From assembly GCF_006334915.2 (NCBI RefSeq), contig NZ_VDMA02000036.1, positions 1-64,000 on the forward strand: DNA of 64,000 nucleotides, read 5' to 3'. Numbering within the stretch: the first letter of the stretch is position 1; each line of letters begins with the position of its first letter. Of this stretch, positions 1 to 8,145 are shown piece by piece. Under the pieces are notes generated by a model that made no database searches, had not been told where the DNA came from, and saw only the letters and a list, made by a program, of their open reading frames with translations. A program made the position numbers and the translations under genes. The DNA comes from Microbispora catharanthi. GTDB taxonomy: Bacteria; Actinomycetota; Actinomycetes; Streptosporangiales; Streptosporangiaceae.

Positions 1-474
1 AGCCCACCACCTGCGGGTGCACAGGGCCGCGAGCACGGCGCCCGCCGCGTTGAGGATCACGTCGTCCACGGAGCTCACCCGCCCGAGCCGCAGGCCGTAC
101 TGAAGGAGTTCCACGCCGAGCGAGGCGAAGCGCGCGGAGCGGACCGGGAGCATCGCGCCGAGCGCGGCGAAGACCAGGAGGTTGCCGCCGATCTGCACGA
201 CCGCCGCTCCCGGTGACGACCGCGCGACCTGGCCCGCCAGGTCCACCAGGGGGACGACGTGCACGCCCTCCTCCGTTCCCGGCGTGAGGATCATCCAGAT
301 CCAGGGTGCGGTCCCGGCCACCGTGACGACGTCGGCGACGGCGGTACGGAGGGGAGCGGGATGTCCCCGGCGCGCGCGGCGGCGGGTGAGGAGCAGGACG
401 GCGAGAGCGGCCACGGGAACGGCGCAGACGGTCGCGATGACGACGTGTCCCCACGTGCTCCACGCCTCCCGCAT
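1..474 (-). CDS. VanZ-like family membrane protein (partial, runs off left edge)
   Basis: The reverse frame from ATG 474 is open for 158 codons to the first base, so the C-terminus lies outside the window. A hydrophobic segment follows the start (about residues 9-30) and a second sits near residues 95-110. The segment around residues 118-145 carries the VanZ signature: a Glu-Leu-Leu-Gln core, a Gly-Arg, then Ser-Val-Asp-Asp and Asn-x-x-Gly. VanZ-like proteins are small membrane proteins; the founding member gives low-level teicoplanin resistance, but most homologues have no known role. Placed upstream of dtd on the same strand with 37 bp between, so not clearly coupled. Family call is from motif recognition only. 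Confidence 0.72.
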   Translation of the reverse strand, partial: MREAWSTWGHVVIATVCAVPVAALAVLLLTRRRARRGHPAPLRTAVADVVTVAGTAPWIWMILTPGTEEGVHVVPLVDLAGQVARSSPGAAVVQIGGNLLVFAALGAMLPVRSARFASLGVELLQYGLRLGRVSSVDDVILNAAGAVLAALCTRRWWA

Positions 475-510
475 CCGATCATGATGGCAGGCCGGGGGAG
501 ACCGTGTCCG

Positions 511-936
511 TCAGACGTCCAGGACGAGGGTGATCGGGCCGTCGTTGGTGAGGGTGACCTTCATGTCGGCGCCGAAGACGCCGGTCTCCACCCGTGCGCC
601 GAGCGCCCGGAGCTCGGCCACCACGGCCTCCACGAGGGGCTCGGCCACCGGGCCGGGCGCGGCGGCCTGCCAGGTGGGCCTGCGGCCCCTGCGCGCGTCG
701 CCGTACAGCGTGAACTGGCTGATCACCAGCAGCGGCGCGCCGATGTCGGAGCAGGACTTCTCGCCGTGCAGGATGCGCAGTCCCCACAGCTTGGCGGCGA
801 GCCTGGCCGCCTCGGCCCGACCGTCGGTGTGGGTGACGCCCACGAGCACGAGCAGGCCGGGTTCGTCGATGGCGCCGACGACCTGACCCTCCACCACAAC
901 CGACGCGGAGCTGACCCGCTGAACGACCGCACGCAT
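511..936 (-). CDS. dtd: D-aminoacyl-tRNA deacylase
   Basis: 141 aa, the usual length for the DTD family, which hydrolyses D-amino acids mischarged onto tRNA in the cytoplasm. The N-terminus MRAVVQRV is typical. The catalytic motif SQFTLYGD lies at residues 73-80, and the cross-subunit Gly-Pro motif NDGPIT at 131-136, so the dimeric active site looks complete. The ATG at 936 was chosen because the conserved N-terminus starts there; the much longer open frame upstream is antisense to the asparaginase gene. It is divergent from that gene, with 45 bp between the starts. Confidence 0.95.
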   Translation of the reverse strand: MRAVVQRVSSASVVVEGQVVGAIDEPGLLVLVGVTHTDGRAEAARLAAKLWGLRILHGEKSCSDIGAPLLVISQFTLYGDARRGRRPTWQAAAPGPVAEPLVEAVVAELRALGARVETGVFGADMKVTLTNDGPITLVLDV

Positions 937-981
937 GGCCCCGAATTCTGCCACGTCCGGGGTCTTCATAGACTGCCCGTT

Positions 982-1923
982 ATGTCGGAGATGGTCGTCG
1001 AGGTCGTCCGGTCGGGGTTCATCGAGTCGGTGCACCGCGCACGCGTGCACGTGATCGGGGCGGACGGCGCCCCGGTCATGGTCTGCGGGGACACCTCGAG
1101 CCTGGCGTCGCCGCGTTCGGCCATGAAGCCCCTGCAGGCGCTCGCGATGGTGCGGGCGGGCCTGCCGCTCGAGAACGAACTGCTCGCGCTCGCCGCCGCG
1201 AGCCACAGCGGTGAGCCCTTCCACATCGACGGCGTACGGAAGATCCTCGCGGGCGCGGGGCTGGACGAGACCTACCTGCGCTGCCCGGAGGACCTGCCCC
1301 TCGACGAGGAGGCGCGCCGCCGGGTTCTGCGGGAGCACGGCGACGCCCGCCGGATCCTGATGAACTGCTCGGGCAAGCACGCGGCGATGCTCGCGACCTG
1401 CGCGGTCAACGGCTGGCCGGTCGACGACTACCGCCATCCCGGCCACCCGCTGCAGCGGGCCATCCGCGCGATGGTGGAGGAGCTCACCGGCGAGCGGGTC
1501 GCGGCGACCGGCGTGGACGGCTGCGGCGCGCCGCTGTTCTTCGTCTCGATGGCGGGGGTGGCGCGCGCCTTCCGCGCCCTCACACTCGCCCCGGCCGGCA
1601 CGCCGGAGCGGCGCGTCGCCGACGCGATGCGCGCCCACCCCGAGTGGACGAGCGGCACGACCCGGGCCGAGAACCTGCTGATGCGGGCCGTTCCCGGGCT
1701 GCTGGTGAAGTCGGGCGCGGAGGCGTTCGACGCCTTCGCCGACGCCGAGGGCCGGGCCGGCGCGGTGAAGATCGTGGACGGCGGCGGCCGGGCCCGTGTG
1801 CCGGTCACCGTCGCCGCCCTGCGCGCCGCCGGGATCGACGCTCCGGAGCTGGCCGGGCTGGCCACCGCCCCCATGTTCGGCGGCGGGGTCCCGGTCGGAG
1901 AGGTTCGCGTCCGTCCCGCCTGA
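982..1923 (+). CDS. asparaginase (Rhizobium type II / thermolabile family)
   Basis: 313 aa. Predicted L-asparagine amidohydrolase of the PF06089 family (R. etli AnsA type), distinct from the E. coli AnsA/AnsB fold. The family's conserved blocks are visible: SPRSAMKP at residues 43-50, SHSGE at 74-78, NCSGKHA at 128-134, and a glycine-rich C-terminus with MFGGG. There is no signal peptide, so it should act in the cytoplasm. The ATG at 982 matches the family N-terminus; no strong Shine-Dalgarno is seen, so the transcript may be leaderless. Its stop is 12 bp from the end of the convergent hydrolase gene. Confidence 0.9.
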   Translation: MSEMVVEVVRSGFIESVHRARVHVIGADGAPVMVCGDTSSLASPRSAMKPLQALAMVRAGLPLENELLALAAASHSGEPFHIDGVRKILAGAGLDETYLRCPEDLPLDEEARRRVLREHGDARRILMNCSGKHAAMLATCAVNGWPVDDYRHPGHPLQRAIRAMVEELTGERVAATGVDGCGAPLFFVSMAGVARAFRALTLAPAGTPERRVADAMRAHPEWTSGTTRAENLLMRAVPGLLVKSGAEAFDAFADAEGRAGAVKIVDGGGRARVPVTVAALRAAGIDAPELAGLATAPMFGGGVPVGEVRVRPA

Positions 1924-1934
1924 CCGGCTGAGGG

Positions 1935-2816
1935 TCACATCCACACGCGGTCGAGGAACGCGGCGATCAGTGGAGCGATCTCGGGGAGCCGCTCCTCCAG
2001 CGCGAAGTGACCGGTGTCGAGGACGTGCAGTTCGGCGTCGGGCAGGTCGCGAAGGTAGGCGTGAGCCCCGGGCTCGGGGAAGAACATGTCGTCGCGACCC
2101 CACGTGATCAGCGTCGGCGGCCGGTGCTCACGCAGCCATGCCTGCCACAGCGGATAGCGCTCCACGTTGGTGTGATAGTCGAAGGCCAGCGCCACCTGGG
2201 CCTCCTTGCGCCCCGGCAGGTCGAGGAAGTGCTGGTCGAGGGTCCATCCGTCCGGGGCCACCAGCCGGGGATCGGCCGTGCCGCCCTCGTACTGGCCGCG
2301 GGTCATCTCCAGCGTCAGCAGCGCCCGCACCTTGTCCTCGTCGCCCTCGACGTCCGGGCGCAGCGCGATGAAGGCGCGGGCGCCCTCCGACAGGCCCTCC
2401 TCGTAGGCGTTGCCGTTCTGCACGACGAGGCCGGCGATCCACTCGGGGTGCCGGGTCGCCAGCCGGAATCCCACCGGAGCGCCGAAGTCGAAGACGTACA
2501 TGACGAACCGGGTCAGCCCGAGCCGTTCGACGAAGCCCTCCATCACGTCGGCGAGGTTGTCGAAGCCGTAGGTGAAGCCCGCGGGCGCCTCGGTGTGCCC
2601 GAAGCCGGGGTAGTCGGGCGCGATCAGCCGATAGCGGGATCCGAGCACGTCGATGAGCCGGCGGAACTGGTGTGACGCGGACGGGAACCCGTGCAGCAGC
2701 AGCATCACAGGGGCGTCGTCGCCGCCCTCGTCCGGCACCGACTCGCGGTAGAAGACCCGCACGTCCCCGACCTCGACGTGCCGGTGGAGCGTGCGCGGAA
2801 CGGTGAGCAGCGTCAT
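1935..2816 (-). CDS. alpha/beta hydrolase (epoxide hydrolase / haloalkane dehalogenase type)
   Basis: 293 aa. The oxyanion segment LLLHGFPSAS is near residue 40. The nucleophile elbow reads VFDFGAP, so the nucleophile is Asp, as in epoxide hydrolases and haloalkane dehalogenases rather than Ser esterases. A candidate acid (WGRDDMFFP) and the catalytic His (DTGHFALEE) follow near the C-terminus. The ATG at 2816 has a good ribosome site, GAGGAGG, about 9 bases upstream. Divergent from the CGNR regulator across an 85-bp gap holding four evenly spaced heptamers, which suggests the regulator controls this enzyme. Substrate unknown. Confidence 0.88.
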   Translation of the reverse strand: MTLLTVPRTLHRHVEVGDVRVFYRESVPDEGGDDAPVMLLLHGFPSASHQFRRLIDVLGSRYRLIAPDYPGFGHTEAPAGFTYGFDNLADVMEGFVERLGLTRFVMYVFDFGAPVGFRLATRHPEWIAGLVVQNGNAYEEGLSEGARAFIALRPDVEGDEDKVRALLTLEMTRGQYEGGTADPRLVAPDGWTLDQHFLDLPGRKEAQVALAFDYHTNVERYPLWQAWLREHRPPTLITWGRDDMFFPEPGAHAYLRDLPDAELHVLDTGHFALEERLPEIAPLIAAFLDRVWM

Positions 2817-2818
2817 TC

Positions 2819-2897
2819 CTAATGCCTCCTCGTGCTGGTGATGCATTAGTTGTAGCGGCTGGTGACCTAATGCGTCAATTGATGGGAATAGCATTAG
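2819..2897. promoter_or_regulatory. operator array: four alternating GCATTAG heptamers at exact 24-bp steps
   Basis: In the divergent promoter, CTAATGC starts at 2819, GCATTAG at 2843, CTAATGC at 2867 and GCATTAG at 2891. Each step is exactly 24 bp and each neighbour is inverted, giving three overlapping inverted repeats with 17-bp spacers. This is directly visible. That it is the binding site of the adjacent CGNR regulator is inference from position. Confidence 0.7.
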
Positions 2898-2901
2898 CGT
2901 C

Positions 2902-3507
2902 ATGATTGATCTGGTCCCCCTCACCGGGGAGCCGCTCGCCCTCGACCTGGTCAACACCCGGCCGCACACGCCGGACGGCCCGGTCGACCTGATCGCCACC
3001 GCCGAGGGGCTGCGCACCTGGCTGGGCCTGCAGGCCGACCGGCTCGGCGGCGCGCTACCGGAGGGCGGGCAGGCGCCGCTGACGGACGACGACCTCGCCG
3101 CGGCGGTGGACGCGGTGCACGAGGTGCGTGCGCACGCGGCGGCCGCGATCGATCAGGCGAGACGGGGCCTGCAACCGCCCGAGGGCGCGCTGCGCGGCCT
3201 CAACCGGGCACAGCGGGCGGCGCCCGCCGTCCGCGCTCTGGCCTGGGACGGCGCCGCCGTGACGGCCGTGCCGCGCAGGGACGGCCCGCCGGGCGTCCGG
3301 CTGGCGGCGGTGCTCGCCGAGGCGGCCGCCGAGTTGCTGACCGACCCGGCGGTCACGACCGTGCGGGAGTGCGCGGCGGACGACTGCGCGATGCTGTTCC
3401 TGCCCGCCCATCCGCGCCGGCGCTGGTGTTCGGCGGCGCGGTGCGGCAACCGGGCTCGCGTCGCCCGGCACTACCGGCGTCACCGCGCCGCCGACTCCGG
3501 CTCATAG
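2902..3507 (+). CDS. ABATE / CGNR zinc-finger transcriptional regulator
   Basis: 201 aa. The N-terminal part (LALDLVNTR at about residues 12-20) is the ABATE domain start. The C-terminal 45 residues hold the CGNR zinc finger: a C-x4-C pair (ECAADDC) followed by C-x4-C with CGNRARVARHYRRH. Proteins of this type are thought to bind DNA through the finger and sense a ligand through the ABATE domain. Divergent from the hydrolase gene over the heptamer array. Its stop overlaps the convergent DUF2207 gene by 6 bp. Confidence 0.9.
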   Translation: MIDLVPLTGEPLALDLVNTRPHTPDGPVDLIATAEGLRTWLGLQADRLGGALPEGGQAPLTDDDLAAAVDAVHEVRAHAAAAIDQARRGLQPPEGALRGLNRAQRAAPAVRALAWDGAAVTAVPRRDGPPGVRLAAVLAEAAAELLTDPAVTTVRECAADDCAMLFLPAHPRRRWCSAARCGNRARVARHYRRHRAADSGS

Positions 3508-5133
3508 GGAGCGGAACTGGCGCGAGGTCGAGATCGCTCCGGAGGTGGACATGACGAACGTCCGCATCGAGTCGGCGAACCTGGACAGGTCCCACTCGGC
3601 CGGGCCTTGGTACCAGTACAGGTGGTCGGTCTGCCGCCCGTTGCCGTTGAACGCGCTGACCACCCGCGCCCACCGGTCGACGCTGTCGAAGATCACCGCG
3701 TACGGCAGGTAGCGGGAGAACAGCTCCACACGCTGGCCGGCGGGGACGTCGTCGACGCTCGCCCCGGCGAGGTACTCCCGGAACCCGAGCGTGTGCGCCA
3801 GGGCCGCGGCGCCCTTGGCCGTCTTGGCCGGCATGTACTGGGCGCCGAAGGCCAGCGCGGCTCCGGCGATGATCAGGGCGAGTCCCAGCAGGCCGTATGT
3901 CGTGAGCCAGGCGAGCAGGACGGTGGCGATCACCCCGAGCCCGACCACGGCCAGACCGAGGGTCGTCCAGCGCGACCGGGTGGAGTCGGGCCGCCGGGCG
4001 AACCAGCCCTGCGCCACGACGTCCTGATACAACGCGTCGCGCACGGTGGACAGGCGGGCGGCGAACGACCCGTGCAGCTCCGACAGCAGCACCCTGTCGC
4101 GGCCGTCGAAGATCGCGTCGTAGAGGGCGCGCTCGTACGGCAGCAGCTGGCCGACCGGGGCGCCGGGCAGTTTGACCAGGCACCAGTCGGGGGTGTCGTA
4201 GGTCTGGCGCGGCCGCTCGTCGATCCGCAGGAAGTTGCGCACGGCGAGGTCCACGATGGTCGCGGTCACGTCGACCACATCGGCCTGCTCGTCGAACAGC
4301 GTGCCGATCTGTCCCGGGCGCACGCCGTCCGGCGGGCTGAAGTGCCCGTCGCGGTGGCCGCTGACCGGGGCGGACTCGCTGCCGACCACACGGGAGTCGC
4401 GGCCCCGCGTCCAGTAGAGCAGCCCCACGCCGCCCAGCAGCAGCACCAGCAGCGCCGCCAGCGAGCCGCCGGTCACCGCATTCAGCGTGAACGCGGTGGA
4501 CAGCTCGAACCTGCGCTCCAGGATCGGCCGGGCCCCCGTCGCACCCTTCGGGTAGCCGACGACGACCGTGAGCGTCTGGCCCTCCCCGAGGCCCTGCTGC
4601 TCGAAGGTGGAGGTGGTGCCGGTCTCCTCGGTCGAGGCGCTGGTGCAGGCGATGGCCGCGCTCAGCTCACCGGCGAAGCAGGACAGGTTCTGCACCCGGC
4701 CCGGGCCGGTCACGGTGACGACCGCGTCCTGCACGGGGCCGGACACCGCGAACCACCGCAGTTCCTCGCCCGACGCCGTGGGCGTCACGGCGCCGGTCAC
4801 GTCGTACTCCACCGTGCCCTTGAACGTCAGGGTCTCCCCGTCGTACGAGCCGCCCTTGACGTTGGAGATGCGGTAGACGCGGTCGTGGCCGTCGTCGAAG
4901 CGGGTCCGGGTGAGCGGCGTGCGCCTGACCGTCTCGCCGGCGGGGGCGACCGTCTCCTTCACATGGAGCACGCCGTTCTCGCGGAGCTCCATCGTCACCT
5001 CGTCCTTCGCCGGAGGCGCGGAAGCCGCGGTGACGGCGTGCGCGGGGGAGGCGGCGAGAACGGCGAGCGCGGGGGAGGCGGCGAGGACGGCGAGCAGGGC
5101 CGCCAGTCCGAGCCGGCGCGCGAGATCCACCAT
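3502..5133 (-). CDS. DUF2207 domain-containing membrane protein
   Basis: 543 aa. An N-terminal signal/anchor with the short repeat LAASPA (about residues 16-33) precedes an extracytoplasmic beta-rich DUF2207 domain, a membrane helix at about 248-268, a charged region, two more helices at about 410-450, and a C-terminal domain ending in FNGNGRQTDHLYWYQG. DUF2207 proteins are widespread membrane proteins of unknown function. ATG 5133 was chosen because the signal peptide starts there; the longer frame upstream is antisense to the VOC and CorA genes. Confidence 0.85.
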   Translation of the reverse strand: MVDLARRLGLAALLAVLAASPALAVLAASPAHAVTAASAPPAKDEVTMELRENGVLHVKETVAPAGETVRRTPLTRTRFDDGHDRVYRISNVKGGSYDGETLTFKGTVEYDVTGAVTPTASGEELRWFAVSGPVQDAVVTVTGPGRVQNLSCFAGELSAAIACTSASTEETGTTSTFEQQGLGEGQTLTVVVGYPKGATGARPILERRFELSTAFTLNAVTGGSLAALLVLLLGGVGLLYWTRGRDSRVVGSESAPVSGHRDGHFSPPDGVRPGQIGTLFDEQADVVDVTATIVDLAVRNFLRIDERPRQTYDTPDWCLVKLPGAPVGQLLPYERALYDAIFDGRDRVLLSELHGSFAARLSTVRDALYQDVVAQGWFARRPDSTRSRWTTLGLAVVGLGVIATVLLAWLTTYGLLGLALIIAGAALAFGAQYMPAKTAKGAAALAHTLGFREYLAGASVDDVPAGQRVELFSRYLPYAVIFDSVDRWARVVSAFNGNGRQTDHLYWYQGPAEWDLSRFADSMRTFVMSTSGAISTSRQFRSL

Positions 5134-5244
5134 GAGCCGCAACTCTATCGGTCCCGGTGCTCCAACTGGGGATCGGATGCGGGCCGCCGGACCGGTCAGG
5201 AATCGAGAAGCGTGGGGAACACCGCCGACCGTAGCGTCCTCGGC

Positions 5245-5661
5245 ATGGAACTCACTCTTCACTACTGCTACATCACGGTCGACGACGGCGACGCGGCGCT
5301 CGCCTTCTACCGGGACGTGCTCGGCCTCGAACTGCGCAACGACGTCGGGTATGGAGGCGCCCGCTGGCTGACCATGGGCCCGTCGTCGCAGCCGGACGTC
5401 AACATCGTCCTCGAGACCGTCAACGCCGACCCGAACATCTCGCCGGAGGACCTCGCGGCGCTGACCGACCTGCTCGGGAAGGGCAGGATCCGCGCCGTCG
5501 TCTTCGCCACCCCGGACTGCGACGCCACCTTCGAGAAGATCCGCGAGTCCGGCGCCGAGGTCCTGCAGGAGCCGATCGACCAGCCGTACGGCGTCCGCGA
5601 CTGCGCCTTCCGCGACCCGGCGGGCAACATGGTCCGCTTCCAGCAGCTCGGCAAGGGCTGA
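5245..5661 (+). CDS. VOC / glyoxalase-fold protein
   Basis: 138 aa, single VOC domain (two beta-alpha-beta-beta-beta modules): ALAFYRDVLGLELRND in the first half and QPYGVRDCAFRDPAGNMVRF in the second. Family members are glyoxalases, extradiol dioxygenases or antibiotic-binding proteins; the substrate cannot be read from sequence. The likely metal ligands (an early His and a late Glu) are not all obvious, so it may be a non-canonical member. It stands alone between two unrelated genes. Confidence 0.85.
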   Translation: MELTLHYCYITVDDGDAALAFYRDVLGLELRNDVGYGGARWLTMGPSSQPDVNIVLETVNADPNISPEDLAALTDLLGKGRIRAVVFATPDCDATFEKIRESGAEVLQEPIDQPYGVRDCAFRDPAGNMVRFQQLGKG

Positions 5662-5773
5662 CGCGGCGGCACCGCCGGTGGCCGGTGCCGTGCGAGACGG
5701 GGGCGTCCTCCTGGGTAGGCCCGGGAGGGCGCCCCCTTCGGCGACGTCCGCCCGATCGGTAGGGTTGCCGTCC

Positions 5774-6745
5774 ATGGGACACACCCGGTTGTACCGGAAC
5801 GGAACCCTGGAGGCCGAGGGCTTTCCGGTCGCCGACGTCTCCGAGCTCGTCGAGGACCCGTCGGCGGTGGTGTGGTTCGACATGTGCGCCCCCACCGAGG
5901 AGGACCTCCACGCCATCAGCGAGGAGCTGGGACTGCACGCCCTGGCGGTGGAGGACGCGCTGCAGCACCGGCAGCGGCCCAAGCTCGACGTCTACGACAG
6001 CCACATGTTCCTCAGCGTCTACGCGGCGGCCTTCGACAGCGAGTCGGGCCAGGTGCGGATCGCCCCCGCCACCGCCTTCATCACGAAGAACGCGCTGGTC
6101 ACCGTGCGCCAGTCGGACGACTTCTCCATCAAGGAAGTGGTCCGGCGCTGGGACGAGGGGGCGGCCCTGTCCCGGCACGGCGTCGCGTTCCTGCTGCACG
6201 GCCTGCTCGACTACGTGGTGGACAGCCACTTCGAGACCGTCGAGGCGATGGACGAGCAGGTCGAGGACCTGGAGGGGACGGTGTTCGGCGACCGGCCGGT
6301 CGGCCCCGAGGACCAGCGGCGCACGTTCGAGTTGCGCAAGAGCCTGGTGACGCTGCGCCGGATCGTGATGCCCATGCGGGAGGCCGTGAACACGCTCCTG
6401 CGCCGCAACGGCCTGAGTGACGACGGTGAGATGACGCCGTACTTCCAGGACGTGTACGACCAGGTGCTGCGAGCCACGGAGTGGACGGAGTCGCTGCGCG
6501 ACCTGGTCAGCAACATCCGCGAGACGCACCTGACCATGCAGAGCAACCGGATGAACCTCATCATGAAGCGGGTGACGAGCTGGGCCGCGATCATCGCGGT
6601 GCCCACGCTGATCACCGGCTTCTACGGCCAGAACATCCCGTTCCCCGGCTTCGGGCACTCGTCGGGCTTCTGGACGTCCATCGTGCTGATCGTCGTGGCC
6701 TCGGCCGCGCTCTACCGGGTGTTCCGGGCCCGCGACTGGCTCTGA
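5774..6745 (+). CDS. corA: CorA-family divalent cation transporter
   Basis: 323 aa. A long soluble N-terminal domain ends in two C-terminal membrane helices, the CorA topology. The selectivity loop reads YGQN at residues 284-287 where classic Mg channels have YGMN; actinobacterial homologues often vary at this position, so the ion could be Mg2+ or another divalent metal. ATG 5774 was preferred over in-frame starts further upstream because the conserved region begins there. Confidence 0.92.
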   Translation: MGHTRLYRNGTLEAEGFPVADVSELVEDPSAVVWFDMCAPTEEDLHAISEELGLHALAVEDALQHRQRPKLDVYDSHMFLSVYAAAFDSESGQVRIAPATAFITKNALVTVRQSDDFSIKEVVRRWDEGAALSRHGVAFLLHGLLDYVVDSHFETVEAMDEQVEDLEGTVFGDRPVGPEDQRRTFELRKSLVTLRRIVMPMREAVNTLLRRNGLSDDGEMTPYFQDVYDQVLRATEWTESLRDLVSNIRETHLTMQSNRMNLIMKRVTSWAAIIAVPTLITGFYGQNIPFPGFGHSSGFWTSIVLIVVASAALYRVFRARDWL

Positions 6746-6752
6746 CGGCAGG

Positions 6753-7091
6753 TCACCAGGGCCCGTACGGCCCCTGGTTGCCGCCGCCCCGGTAGCCGTT
6801 GACCGCGGGCTTCACGTCGGCGAGGTAGATGCCCGCCGCGATGACGGCGGCGATCGTGAAGATGTTGGGCAGCCCCATGCCCATGCCCAGGTAGTTGATC
6901 GCGGCGGCGAAGGTGAACAGCGTCGCCAGGCCGAGGATGATCAGCCAGAGCCGCTTGGTCTGCTTGCCGGCCGCGGGGAAGGCGCCTGCGGGGATCCGCA
7001 GGGCGTGCACCAGCGCCCAGCCGGACAAAACGAAGGCCCCGACGGAAAGCAGCCAGAAGACGATGTCGAGGATGCCGTACAGCCCGAACAT
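6753..7091 (-). CDS. DUF2516 family membrane protein
   Basis: 112 aa with three hydrophobic segments (about residues 5-27, 48-68 and 74-93) and a short Gly/Pro/Tyr-rich tail. DUF2516 proteins are actinobacterial membrane proteins of unknown role. The ATG at 7091 is preceded by GGGAGAG; an in-frame GTG 12 bases further up is less likely because that ribosome site would lie inside it. It follows the XRE/helical-protein pair on the same strand, but a strong terminator at 7220-7257 separates them. Convergent with CorA, 7 bp apart. Confidence 0.85.
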   Translation of the reverse strand: MFGLYGILDIVFWLLSVGAFVLSGWALVHALRIPAGAFPAAGKQTKRLWLIILGLATLFTFAAAINYLGMGMGLPNIFTIAAVIAAGIYLADVKPAVNGYRGGGNQGPYGPW

Positions 7092-7219
7092 GGACTCTCC
7101 CACACGGTCACAGTCACTGACGCCCCCAGACTAATGGGCGGCGCCGACAGGTGGCGCGGGCGCCGAGGGCCGGTCTCGGTGAACATCCCGGCCCGCAGCC
7201 GCGAACGTCCGCGAGACGG

Positions 7220-7257
7220 CGGCGGCCCGCCTCCCCCGGAGGGAAGGCGGGCCGCCG
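7220..7257. terminator. rho-independent terminator hairpin
   Basis: A 13-bp perfect stem (CGGCGGCCCGCCT at 7220-7232, complement at 7245-7257) with a 12-base loop, just past the stop of the helical protein gene on the minus strand. No long U tract, as is common in actinobacteria. Confidence 0.75.
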
Positions 7258-7279
7258 TGTCGCTCGCGTGGGCCGCGGA

Positions 7280-7639
7280 TCAGCCCTGGCTCGTAGTGGC
7301 GCGGGCGCGACCGGTCCGCTTGGAGGTGGTCTCGGCGGCGATCGCCGGCTCGGCGGTCTCCGAGACCTCCGTCAGCTCCAGCGCGGCCTCGCCGCTCACC
7401 CGGCTGACGACCTTGCGGCCACGGCTGGCCAGGTCGTCGTACAGCCGGTTGAACCGGGCGGTGGCGGCGTCGGCGTAGCCCTTCGCCTTCTCCGGCAGCT
7501 CGCGCGCGACGACCTCCGCCTTGTCCTGCACGGTGGAGGCGTAGGCGCGGGCCTTCTCCACGGCGTAGTCGCCGGCGCCCGTGAGCGCGTAGAACGGCTT
7601 GGACTCCGTGATCTTCTTGGCCTGGGTCGTGATGGTCAT
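7280..7639 (-). CDS. helical HbhA-like protein
   Basis: 119 aa. Residues 20-75 are strongly amphipathic and charge-alternating (Ala, Glu, Lys-rich), as in apolipoprotein-like helices of heparin-binding hemagglutinin (HbhA). The C-terminus is Ala/Thr/Arg-rich but lacks the long Lys-Pro-Ala repeats of true HbhA. There is no signal peptide. The start has a good ribosome site (GGAAGGA) inside the end of the XRE gene, 3 bp away, so the two are probably co-transcribed and coupled. Function not established. Confidence 0.72.
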   Translation of the reverse strand: MTITTQAKKITESKPFYALTGAGDYAVEKARAYASTVQDKAEVVARELPEKAKGYADAATARFNRLYDDLASRGRKVVSRVSGEAALELTEVSETAEPAIAAETTSKRTGRARATTSQG

Positions 7640-7642
7640 GGG

Positions 7643-8092
7643 CTATCCTTCCCTCGAATCCGGTGTAATGCCGTCGCGTGGGAGAACCGGGTCGTCCCCG
7701 AGATGCTCAGCCGATTGCGGCGGCTGGGCGGTGTCGGCCCGGTTCTCCTTACGGAACGACTCGTAGATGTCGATCAGCACCTGGCGTTGCCGCCCGGTGA
7801 GTGTGACGTCGGCCCGGATCGCGGCCAGCACGTCGCTGTGCGGCTCGCGGTCCTCAATGAGACCGGCCTGGACGTAGAGTGCCTGGGCGGAGATGTGCAG
7901 ACCCTTCGCGATCTGGTTCAGGATCTCCGCGCTCGGCTTGCGCAGGCCCCGTTCCACCTGGCTCAGGTAAGGGTTGGACACACCTGCCTGCGCGGCGAGC
8001 TGACGAAGCGAGATCTTCGCCTGCTGCCGCTGCTGGCGGATGTACTCACCGAGCGAGGCGACCTTGGGCAGTTCCATATCCCCAGTCTGCAT
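7643..8092 (-). CDS. XRE-family helix-turn-helix regulator
   Basis: 149 aa. A Cro/C1-type HTH occupies about residues 12-70 (SLRQLAAQAGVSNPYLSQVE recognition region, then GLRKPSAEIL). The C-terminal half is polar and ends in a Pro/Gln/Asp-rich tail. Two starts are possible: ATG 8092, or ATG 8077 (MELPKVASLGEYI), which matches my recollection of Streptomyces homologues better. It leads the HbhA-like gene by 3 bp and probably regulates that pair, which is inference. Confidence 0.88.
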   Translation of the reverse strand: MQTGDMELPKVASLGEYIRQQRQQAKISLRQLAAQAGVSNPYLSQVERGLRKPSAEILNQIAKGLHISAQALYVQAGLIEDREPHSDVLAAIRADVTLTGRQRQVLIDIYESFRKENRADTAQPPQSAEHLGDDPVLPRDGITPDSREG

Positions 8093-8145
8093 CGCACTGC
8101 TTGCAATTGCAAACTCGACGGATAATTCCAGCTAGCACCCATGGC

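Noticed and set aside
3607..5661. Long plus-strand frame (684 aa) over the DUF2207 gene
   Set aside because: Antisense shadow, rich in Gly/Arg/Gln/His without family features, although its last part is the real VOC gene.
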